The notes below the pieces were generated by a model, which worked only from the letters and a program-made list of their open reading frames with translations, was not told the origin of the DNA and made no database searches. The position numbers and the translations under genes were made by a program. Below are positions 1 to 6,042 of a stretch of 6,760 nt of DNA, piece after piece; the first letter of the stretch is position 1; every line of letters begins with the position of its first letter. The stretch comes from Planctomycetota bacterium (GTDB lineage Bacteria; Planctomycetota; Phycisphaerae; Tepidisphaerales; Tepidisphaeraceae): assembly GCA_029777755.1 (NCBI GenBank), contig JAKORQ010000405.1, forward strand, positions 1-6,760, written 5' to 3'.

Positions 1-249
1 GCGGCTGATGCGATGGCCGGCAAGACGATCGACCAGCAGCGCGAGCTGTTCAAGAAGCTTAGCGATGCGGTGATCGCGCTGGCGGAGGCGTCGCCGCCAT
101 CGGGAAAGGTTTCCGCTGCACTGTACGTCCACCATTGCCCGATGGCGCCCGGTTCGTGGCTGCAGCGCAATGAGGAAAGCGCCAACCCCTATTACGCCAC
201 TGAGATGAAGCAGTGCGCGTTCGTGAAGCGAACCATCGCGGCCGAATAA
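1..249 (+). CDS. cusB: C-terminal end of a CusB-type periplasmic adaptor with DUF3347-like metal-binding domain (5' partial)
   Basis: The reading frame is open from the first base of the window, so the first visible ATG (13) is probably internal and the gene starts upstream. The visible 82 residues hold a helical stretch (AGKTIDQQRELFKKLSDAVI) followed by a Cys/Met-rich segment: HHCPMAP at 130-150, a WLQ, NPYY, then EMKQC at 202-216. The order 'F..LSdA..ALA ... Y..hCPMA ... W.Q ... NPYy...M..C' is what I know from DUF3347-type domains, which occur alone or at the C-terminus of CusB/HlyD-family adaptors. The Cys and Met residues suggest binding of a soft metal such as Cu(I) in the periplasm. 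The TAA stop lies 16 nt before cusA, so the two genes are almost certainly one operon. In a tripartite pump the adaptor bridges CusA to an outer-membrane channel and hands metal to the pump. A stand-alone DUF3347 protein cannot be excluded because the N-terminal hairpin and lipoyl regions lie outside the window. Confidence 0.68.
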   Translation, partial: AADAMAGKTIDQQRELFKKLSDAVIALAEASPPSGKVSAALYVHHCPMAPGSWLQRNEESANPYYATEMKQCAFVKRTIAAE

Positions 250-256
250 CCCCTGC

Positions 257-260
257 AGGA
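257..260 (+). promoter_or_regulatory. Ribosome binding site for cusA
   Basis: AGGA lies 5 nt before the ATG at 266, in the 16-nt gap after the upstream stop. It supports 266 as the start. A second ATG at 261 is out of frame with the pump and directly abuts the AGGA, so it is unlikely to be used. Confidence 0.55.
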
Positions 261-265
261 ATGCC

Positions 266-3200
266 ATGATTGCCAAGATCATTGAGTTTTCGATCAGGAA
301 CCGATTCCTGGTGATTCTGCTGACGATGATGCTCGCCGCGTTGGGCGCATGGTCGGCGTACAACATCCGCCTCGATGCCCTGCCGGACCTGTCGGATGTG
401 CAGGTGATCATTGTCACCGAGTATCCCGGGCAGAACCCCGAAGTGGTTGAGAAGCAGGTCACCTACCCGCTGACCACGGCCATGCTGTCGGTGCCGGGTT
501 CCACGGCCGTGCGCGGCTACAGCATGTTTGAGCTGTCGTTCGTGTACGTGCTGTTTGAGGATTCCACCGACATCTACTGGGCGCGCTCGCGAGTGCTGGA
601 ATACCTGAACTTCGCCCGTGATCGCCTGCCCGATGGCGTGGAGCCAAAGCTCGGCCCGGACGCCACCGGCGTGGGCTGGGTGTATCAGTATGTACTTTAT
701 CCCGGCTACTACTCACCGGATCACCCGCGCGGACTGTGGCTCGATGAGGAGCAGGAGAAGTGGTACGCGCGCCAGCAAGACGCGCCCGAGAAGCGGCGCA
801 AGCACCTGAAGCGAATCCGAGCCTGGGAGAAGCCCGGCCGCGATCCGATCACGGGCAGTGAACTGGTCTACAGCGAGCAGGACCTGGCCAGCCTGCGCTC
901 GCTGCAGGACTGGTATCTGAACTATCCGCTCACCTCAGTTGAGGGAGTGTCCGAGGTTGCCCCCATCGGCGGGTTTGTGCGGCAGTACCAGATTGTGCTG
1001 GATCCGCAGCGGCTGCTGGCGTACGGCGTGACTCTCAATGATGTCGTCACCGCCGTCAGGCGATCAAACAACGACGTCGGCGGCTCGGTGGTGGAACTGG
1101 CCGAGAACGAGCTGATGGTGCGCTCCCGCGGCTATCTGCGCGGCCTGGAGGACCTCGGGCATGTAGTGGTGAAGGCGGACAATAGAGGCACGCCCCTGCT
1201 GCTGAAGGATGTCGCAACCCTCCAGGTTGGCGGCGAGATGCGCCGCGGCATCGGGGAACTGGATGGCGAGGGCGAGGCGGTCGGCGGCATCGTCGTCGCC
1301 CGTTTCGGCGAGAACGCCTACAAGGTCATCCAGGACGTGAAGAAGCGGCTGTTTGAGCTGGAGGATGGCCTGCCGCCGGGCGTGTTCATCAAGCCGACAT
1401 ACGACCGCTCCGCCCTGATCGACCGCTCAGTGGATACCTTGCGCCGCGCCGTCATCGAGGAACTGATCGTGACGGCACTGATCATCCTCGTGTTCCTCGG
1501 CCACTTCCGCAGCACCTTTGTGGCCGTGCTGGTCCTGCCGGTGGGATTGCTGGCATCGATCCTGGTGATGCAGATCATGGGGATCAACGCCAACATCATG
1601 AGCCTGGGCGGACTCGCGCTGGCGATTAGCGTGATGGTCGACTCGGCCAACGTGATGATCGAGAACGCCCACAAGCATCTGGAGAACGAACGGGAGAAAA
1701 GAAGAACACAAGAAGGCGACGAAGGGACAGAGTTTACCGTTGCCCAGCGCGTTGCCATCATCACGCGATCGTGCGTCGAGGTGGGGCCGAGCATCTTCTT
1801 CTCGCTGCTGGTGATCACCGTGGCGTTTCTGCCGATCTTTGTGCTGGGTGATCAGTCAGGACGCCTGTTCAAGCCGCTGGCCTATACCAAGACGTTTGCA
1901 ATCGCGGCCGGGGCGATACTGGGCATTACGATCGTGCCGGTGCTGATGGTCTACTTCATCCGCGGGCGCATCCCCAGGGAAGAGAATAATCCGGTGAATC
2001 GCTGGTCGATCCGCATCTACGATCCGCTGTTTCGCCTGGTGATGCGTCACCCGATACTGACGCTCGGCGTGGTACTCATCGTGGGTGCATCCACGATCTA
2101 CCCGATGCGCCAGATCGGCTCGGAGTTCATGCCGCAGCTTGAGGAAGGTGACCTGGTCTACATGCCCACCACCGACCCGAGCATCAGCGTGCTCAAGAGC
2201 AAGGAGCTGCTGCAGCAGACCGACAAGATCATCGCGCAATTCCCGGAGGTGATCAGCGTGCACGGCAAGATCGGCCGGGCTGATACCGCGACCGATCCCG
2301 CGCCGCTCTCGATGATCGAGACCACCATCCAGATCCACCCGGACAAGCAGAAGTGGCGCAAGCGGAAGGTGGAGCGCTTCTTCAGCGGCTGGCCGGGATG
2401 GCTGAAGTATCCATTCACGGCCACCTTCTGGCCGGAGGAGCGCCCCATCACCATGGAGGAGCTCAAGTACGGCTGGACCGACCCTGATGACACCATCCAC
2501 CAGGGCCTGAACCAGGCGGTCAGCTTTCCCGGGCTGGCGAATGCCTGGCCATACCCGATCGAGAACCGCATCAACATGCTCTCCACCGGCATCAAGACGC
2601 CGATCGGCATCAAGATCATGGGGCCGGACCTGGAGAAGCTCGCGGAACTGGCCGAGAAAACCGCCACGGCCGTGAGCGTCATCCCCGGTACGCTCAGCAG
2701 CTATCCCGAGCGCACCATGGGCGGGTACTACCTCGATTTCGACATCGATCGCGCTGCCGCCGCCCGCTACGGCATGACCATCGGCGATGTCCAGGATGTC
2801 ATCCAGACCGCCATCGGCGGGATGAACATCACCACCACCGTCGAGGGACTGGAGCGCTACCCGGTCAATGTCCGCTACGCCCGCGAGCTGCGCGACGACA
2901 TCCCGGCGCTGGAGCGCATCCTCGTTCCCACGCCAACGGGAGCGCAGATCCCGCTGGGACAACTGCTGATCGAGCACAAGGGTGAGGATGGCGAGACATC
3001 GCGCATCCGCATCAATCCCGGGCCGCCGATGATCCGCAGCGAGAACGGTCAGCTCACCGCCTGGATATTCGTCGACATCGACACCAGCAAGCGAGACATC
3101 GGCGGATATGTCGATGAAGCCAAGCGGGTGGTGGCCGAGCAGGTACAGATCCCGCCGGGCTACAGCCTCATCTGGTCTGGCCGCTTCGAGTACATGCAGA

Positions 3201-3772
3201 AGGCAAACCACCGCCTCATGATCGTCATACCGGTGACGCTGGCGCTGATCGTGCTGCTTCTGTACATCTCCAACCGGAGCTGGTTCCGCGTGTTCGTCAT
3301 CCTGCTGGCGGTTCCTTTCAGCCTGATCGGGGCATTCTGGTTCATGTACGCCCTGGGCTACAACATGAGCCTGGCCACCGCGGTGGGAATCATCGCCCTG
3401 CTGGGGGTGGACGCCGAGACAGGTCAGGTGATGCTGCTGTATCTCGACAATACCTATGAGCGATTCAGGAACCGCGGCCTGCTGCGCAGCAAGGCCGACC
3501 TGTTCGAGGCCATCTACGATGGCGCGGTGAAGCGCATCCGCCCAAAGACCATGACGGTGGCTACTGACATGATCGGGCTGATGCCGCTGTTGTGGGCGAC
3601 CGGCACCGGCGCGGATGTCACTCGCCGGCTGGTGGCGCCGCTGATCGGCGGGATCACCGTCAGTTTCGTCATGGAGCTGCTGGTCTACCCGGTGATCTTC
3701 TACCTCTACAAGCGGTGGCAGCACCGACATGAGTTCGCCGAGCATGAGCGGGCGGCGCTGGCCGCCACGTGA
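266..3772 (+). CDS. cusA: CusA-type heavy-metal efflux RND pump (Cu(I)/Ag(I))
   Basis: This inner-membrane proton antiporter pumps monovalent metal ions out of the periplasm and cytoplasm as the engine of a CusCBA-like tripartite complex. It has 1168 residues against 1047 in E. coli CusA. TM1 is near residues 14-32, followed by a periplasmic domain. TM2-TM4 span about 397-468 and include NANIMSLGG and MVDSANVMIENAHK, which is the Cus-type rather than Czc-type TM4 motif. A second periplasmic domain and the final TM bundle follow. Residues matching E. coli CusA by my alignment from memory are D459 (D405), M633 (M573), D677 (D617), M683 (M623), E685 (E625), M771 (M672), E1051 (E939) and K1094 (K984). 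The metal-binding methionine triad and proton-relay residues are therefore intact, which favours Cu/Ag over divalent metals. The extra length comes from a ~54-residue insert near 146-199, a ~39-residue insert near 699-737, and smaller additions. Two relay methionines are replaced (I546, T1119). The start at 266 has an AGGA, and the N-terminus MIAKIIEFSIRNR is typical of the family. It follows the adaptor by 16 nt. Confidence 0.96.
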   Translation: MIAKIIEFSIRNRFLVILLTMMLAALGAWSAYNIRLDALPDLSDVQVIIVTEYPGQNPEVVEKQVTYPLTTAMLSVPGSTAVRGYSMFELSFVYVLFEDSTDIYWARSRVLEYLNFARDRLPDGVEPKLGPDATGVGWVYQYVLYPGYYSPDHPRGLWLDEEQEKWYARQQDAPEKRRKHLKRIRAWEKPGRDPITGSELVYSEQDLASLRSLQDWYLNYPLTSVEGVSEVAPIGGFVRQYQIVLDPQRLLAYGVTLNDVVTAVRRSNNDVGGSVVELAENELMVRSRGYLRGLEDLGHVVVKADNRGTPLLLKDVATLQVGGEMRRGIGELDGEGEAVGGIVVARFGENAYKVIQDVKKRLFELEDGLPPGVFIKPTYDRSALIDRSVDTLRRAVIEELIVTALIILVFLGHFRSTFVAVLVLPVGLLASILVMQIMGINANIMSLGGLALAISVMVDSANVMIENAHKHLENEREKRRTQEGDEGTEFTVAQRVAIITRSCVEVGPSIFFSLLVITVAFLPIFVLGDQSGRLFKPLAYTKTFAIAAGAILGITIVPVLMVYFIRGRIPREENNPVNRWSIRIYDPLFRLVMRHPILTLGVVLIVGASTIYPMRQIGSEFMPQLEEGDLVYMPTTDPSISVLKSKELLQQTDKIIAQFPEVISVHGKIGRADTATDPAPLSMIETTIQIHPDKQKWRKRKVERFFSGWPGWLKYPFTATFWPEERPITMEELKYGWTDPDDTIHQGLNQAVSFPGLANAWPYPIENRINMLSTGIKTPIGIKIMGPDLEKLAELAEKTATAVSVIPGTLSSYPERTMGGYYLDFDIDRAAAARYGMTIGDVQDVIQTAIGGMNITTTVEGLERYPVNVRYARELRDDIPALERILVPTPTGAQIPLGQLLIEHKGEDGETSRIRINPGPPMIRSENGQLTAWIFVDIDTSKRDIGGYVDEAKRVVAEQVQIPPGYSLIWSGRFEYMQKANHRLMIVIPVTLALIVLLLYISNRSWFRVFVILLAVPFSLIGAFWFMYALGYNMSLATAVGIIALLGVDAETGQVMLLYLDNTYERFRNRGLLRSKADLFEAIYDGAVKRIRPKTMTVATDMIGLMPLLWATGTGADVTRRLVAPLIGGITVSFVMELLVYPVIFYLYKRWQHRHEFAEHERAALAAT
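3751..3766. other. GC hairpin at the 3' end of cusA
   Basis: GGCGGC (3751-3756) and GCCGCC (3761-3766) form a perfect 6-bp stem with a 4-nt loop, just before the cusA TGA. No T-run follows on the plus strand, so it does not look like a standard intrinsic terminator. It could still be an RNA 3'-end structure in the tight convergent junction, or simply a product of Ala-rich codons (AALAA). Confidence 0.3.
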
Positions 3773-3781
3773 GCGGCAGCT

Positions 3782-4918
3782 TTACAGCTCCAGGTACGCA
3801 CGCAGAGCCTTCGCGACATCACGTCCGAAGGCTCTGGCCGTTTCACAGGTGACCTCAACCCCGGAGCTGTTGGCATAGGGGAGCTCGATCGTCCCGGACA
3901 GTCTCGCCTTCAGTTGCGAAGCGGCATACTGCCCGGAGGTCATGCCGGCCGAGTTGTTGGCCGGCACATTCCATGATTGCCCAAAGGGCAGATCGAAACT
4001 GGCCTGATACGGGATCGGCCCGCTGCGGACACGCTCCAGGCACTGGGCGAATCGCCGCTGCTGTGCCCAGATTTCAGGGAACGGCGAGCCAACCTGGTAG
4101 ATATGCTCGTTCATGTTGCCGCGGATGCCGGGGCAGTGCAGATCGAGAAATGCGTCAAGCTGCCGGCCGGCCAGCCACTCGGGAAGCTGCTTGCGCATGG
4201 CCGCCGTCTCCACATGGACGCTCTCGCGGTCGTAGTCGCGATTGTGGTCGCGCGGCCGACGGTTCTTCCCCTGGTCGCCATCCTCCACGCCATCGCGATC
4301 CACAAACGGCACCACAAATGCCGCCACATTCTGCTGGTACCATCGGCCAAGCTCGTCGGAGCCGGTCATCGCCTCAAGTATCCCCTCCAGCTCATAGCTG
4401 GCGATCATCTCGCAGCAGTGATGGCGGGCGGTGATGATGACCCGATGCCTGACGCTTGCCACCTCCCCCAAGATGAAAGCCGGCACCTCACGCCCCTTGC
4501 GGGTGATGCAGAGCGTGCGGTCCTGCAATAGCGATCTTCCGGGTAGCTCGGACAGGAATCTCTCAAGATGACGCTGCGTATAGAGCGTCGCCATGCCGAA
4601 GATCACTTCGCGCTCACCGGGCGAAAAGGAGTATGTAAACGCGCAGTCGCTGGTATCAGCATCGCGCCCAAGCCAGCGCCAGGTCCAGCCGCCATCGGTC
4701 GATATCGCCGGGCCACGCACGCCCACCGGGTCATGCGCGGTGAACTCAAAGCGGATTGTGCGTCCTTCCGCCCCGCGCACGCGGAAGCACCAGTAAAACC
4801 AGCTCCCCTGCGTGTCGCGCAGGTCCGGGCGAATCTTCGCTGTGGTTTCCGAGAGGCTCTCGACGATGATGTTGCCGCCGGGGAAATCGGCATCGATGCT
4901 GTAGCTGACTTGTGGCAT
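3782..4918 (-). CDS. M14-family zinc carboxypeptidase with CCP-like N-terminal domain
   Basis: This is a predicted metallocarboxypeptidase of 378 residues without a signal peptide, so probably cytoplasmic. Residues 1-125 resemble the beta-sandwich domain that precedes the catalytic domain in cytosolic carboxypeptidase-like proteins (M14_N): FPGGNI, IRPDLRDTQGSWFYWCFRV, GVRGPAIS, GGWTWRWLG. The catalytic domain follows. HCCE (H167, E170) within ARHHCCE supplies the HxxE zinc ligands. VDRDGVEDGD then HNRDY (N226, R227) matches the substrate carboxylate-binding Asn-Arg region. H261 in FLDLHCP is the third zinc ligand. E345 in GTIELPYAN fits the general base. All catalytic positions appear present, so it is likely active. 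The family removes C-terminal residues from peptides or proteins (eukaryotic relatives deglutamylate tubulin); the bacterial substrate is not evident here. No Shine-Dalgarno precedes the ATG, but a TACAAT box sits 7 nt upstream, which suggests a leaderless mRNA. The gene converges on cusA with a 9-nt gap and diverges from the BamD-like gene. Confidence 0.9.
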   Translation of the reverse strand: MPQVSYSIDADFPGGNIIVESLSETTAKIRPDLRDTQGSWFYWCFRVRGAEGRTIRFEFTAHDPVGVRGPAISTDGGWTWRWLGRDADTSDCAFTYSFSPGEREVIFGMATLYTQRHLERFLSELPGRSLLQDRTLCITRKGREVPAFILGEVASVRHRVIITARHHCCEMIASYELEGILEAMTGSDELGRWYQQNVAAFVVPFVDRDGVEDGDQGKNRRPRDHNRDYDRESVHVETAAMRKQLPEWLAGRQLDAFLDLHCPGIRGNMNEHIYQVGSPFPEIWAQQRRFAQCLERVRSGPIPYQASFDLPFGQSWNVPANNSAGMTSGQYAASQLKARLSGTIELPYANSSGVEVTCETARAFGRDVAKALRAYLEL

Positions 4919-4954
4919 GGGCGGAATTGTAGCACCGATGCCACACAGGGGCAG
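4918..4954 (-). promoter_or_regulatory. Candidate sigma70-type promoter giving a leaderless carboxypeptidase mRNA
   Basis: On the minus strand a TACAAT (-10, 5/6 match to TATAAT; plus-strand 4926-4931) lies exactly 7 nt before the ATG, placing the expected +1 at the A of the start codon (4918). A 17-bp spacer leads to CTGCCC (4949-4954), a poor -35 with 3/6 matches to TTGACA. No purine-rich ribosome binding site lies between the box and the ATG. The -10 spacing is what I rely on; the -35 is weak. Confidence 0.5.
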
Positions 4955-4964
4955 TGCCGCGGCA
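4955..4964. repeat. Perfect 10-bp palindrome in the divergent promoter region
   Basis: TGCCGCGGCA is a perfect palindrome near the midpoint of the 92-bp gap between the two divergent start codons. Its half-site TGCCGC recurs as a spaced inverted repeat at 4976-4993. It is a candidate operator, but a GC-rich palindrome this short can also arise by chance. Confidence 0.4.
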
Positions 4965-4974
4965 GTTTCCTCGT

Positions 4975-5011
4975 TTGCCGCTGCCCGGCGGCACCATTAC
5001 AATCGCCCGCA
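4975..5011 (+). promoter_or_regulatory. Sigma70-type promoter giving a leaderless mRNA for the bamD-like/lptE-like operon
   Basis: TTGCCG (4975-4980, 4/6 to TTGACA), a 17-bp spacer, then TACAAT (4998-5003, 5/6 to TATAAT), then 7 nt to the ATG at 5011. That spacing puts +1 on the A of the ATG. No Shine-Dalgarno precedes 5011, which agrees with a leaderless message and fixes the gene start there rather than at the in-frame upstream ATG at 4954. Confidence 0.62.
4976..4993. repeat. Inverted repeat TGCCGC-N6-GCGGCA overlapping the BamD-like gene promoter
   Basis: TGCCGC (4976-4981) and GCGGCA (4988-4993) form a 6-bp inverted repeat with a 6-nt gap. It overlaps the proposed -35 (4975-4980) and lies within the -35/-10 spacer, a classic position for a repressor site. 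It uses the same half-site as the palindrome at 4955-4964. Confidence 0.4.
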
Positions 5012-6042
5012 TGCGGGTAAGAAGCGCTATATGCGCTGCCATTGTCGGGGTTGCGTCAATCGCGTGCGGAGCGGAGTCCACGTGGGAACTGCGCGGCGAT
5101 CGCTGGGTGGAGATTCCACGCGAGACGCCGGCCACCGCGCCCGCGGTTGAACCGCTGCTGGACCAGGCGGAGGCCATGATCCTCGCCGGTAACCACAAGG
5201 CGGGTCTTAGGACGGCCGTGCAGTGGATGCGCGGCAAACCAAAGGACACCCCCCAGCGTGATCGCGCCCTGATGCTCATCGCCGAGGCAAGCTACCTCGA
5301 GGGCGATCGCATCGACGCCTACTACTATCTTGAACAGTTGATGGATGAGCACCCCGATTCGCCGCTTTTCCATCGCGCCCTGCAGCGGCAGTATGACATC
5401 GCCGACGCCTTCCTGAACGGCTACAAGCGCGTCTTTATCTGGTTCCCCATCCTCGATGCCGAGGATGAGGCAATCGACATGCTCTATCGCCTGCAGCAGC
5501 GTGCCCCGGGGTCCGCCATCGCCGAGAAGGCGCTGCTGCGGACGGCCGACCATTATTTCAACAAGTCGGACTTCGACCTCGCATCTGATGCCTACGGGGT
5601 CTACCTGAGCAGCTATGGCCGAAGCCCGCTAGTGCCGCAGGTTCGCCTCAAGCGTGCATATGCAACGCTGGCGCAGTTTCGTGGGATTCGTTACGACGCC
5701 ACGCCGCTAATCGATGCGCGGGCACAATTGGTCGACATCGCCAACACCTACCCGGATATCGCCGATGAAGAGGGGCTTGATGACCTGATCCGGCGGATCG
5801 ACGAGACTTTCGCCCGCAAGCTGTATCGCACCGCCGACTTCTATCGCCGAACCCGGGAGCCGAAGGCCGCTGTCTACCACTACCGCTATCTCATCGCCAC
5901 CTTCCCCAATTCTCCTGAGGCAAAACTTGCCGCAGAGAGGCTCAGCGAGTTTGACGATACGTACCTCCAGGAGCCGCCGCCGAACCCCGGCGAGGGATAT
6001 GCCCCGCGACTGCTCAGGGATTACCCGGAGGGATACCGCTGA
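5011..6042 (+). CDS. BamD/YfiO-like TPR envelope protein
   Basis: This 343-residue exported protein is probably an outer-membrane assembly factor. I start it at 5011 because the N-terminus then reads as a signal peptide (MRVR, hydrophobic core to residue 18, C19) directly behind a well-spaced promoter. Starting at the in-frame ATG 4954 would add a 19-residue Pro/Arg-rich leader and engulf the promoter. The lipobox is poor: S16-I17-A18-C19 has Ser at -3 where Leu/Val/Ile is usual, so lipidation is uncertain. The mature part is helical with TPR-like repeats at about 83-118, 171-206 and 267-302, each ending in a similar turn (HPDSP, YGRSP, FPNSP). The last, with LYRTADFYRR and AVYHYRYLIATFPNSPEA, resembles the BamD signature region, where BamD scaffolds the beta-barrel insertion machinery. 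The C-terminal tail (EPPPNPGEGYAPRLLRDYPE) is Pro/Gly-rich. It is coupled to an LptE-like gene, which supports an outer-membrane role. A generic TPR lipoprotein or CpoB/YbgF-like protein is the main alternative. Confidence 0.75.
   Translation: MRVRSAICAAIVGVASIACGAESTWELRGDRWVEIPRETPATAPAVEPLLDQAEAMILAGNHKAGLRTAVQWMRGKPKDTPQRDRALMLIAEASYLEGDRIDAYYYLEQLMDEHPDSPLFHRALQRQYDIADAFLNGYKRVFIWFPILDAEDEAIDMLYRLQQRAPGSAIAEKALLRTADHYFNKSDFDLASDAYGVYLSSYGRSPLVPQVRLKRAYATLAQFRGIRYDATPLIDARAQLVDIANTYPDIADEEGLDDLIRRIDETFARKLYRTADFYRRTREPKAAVYHYRYLIATFPNSPEAKLAAERLSEFDDTYLQEPPPNPGEGYAPRLLRDYPEGYR
6027..6032 (+). promoter_or_regulatory. Shine-Dalgarno for the LptE-like gene
   Basis: GGAGGG lies inside the 3' end of the BamD-like gene, about 9-10 nt before the ATG at 6042. 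It contrasts with the SD-less start of the first gene of the operon and supports 6042 as the start. Confidence 0.6.

Noticed and set aside
1..249. A complete small gene starting at ATG 13
   Set aside because: The frame is open to the first base and no SD precedes 13; the content fits the end of a longer adaptor better, though a separate protein is not excluded.
1681..1740. Possible frameshift in cusA at the purine tract
   Set aside because: The frame is the same on both sides, and the motifs before (MIENAHKHLE) and after (CVEVGPSIFFS) align in one frame with CusA.
1856..3745. A 1,890-nt open frame on the minus strand opposite cusA (629 codons)
   Set aside because: It lies entirely within a confidently identified gene, its product is an unnatural His/Asp/Gln/Arg/Gly-rich string without recognisable motifs, and such antisense frames are expected opposite GC-rich genes.
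4401..4424. HCCE in place of the textbook HPGE in the carboxypeptidase as a sign of inactivation
   Set aside because: Only the His and Glu bind zinc, and both are present; a Cys before the Glu is, as I recall, usual in this subfamily (HACE).
3973..4531. Two overlapping plus-strand open frames opposite the carboxypeptidase
   Set aside because: They mirror a gene whose zinc ligands and domain motifs are all in place; the translations are low-complexity Arg/Pro/Ala-rich or lack any motif.
4954..5010. Earlier in-frame ATG (4954) as start of the BamD-like gene
   Set aside because: It would put a non-signal-like Pro/Arg-rich leader before the signal peptide and place the promoter inside the coding region; 5011 gives a proper signal sequence and promoter spacing.
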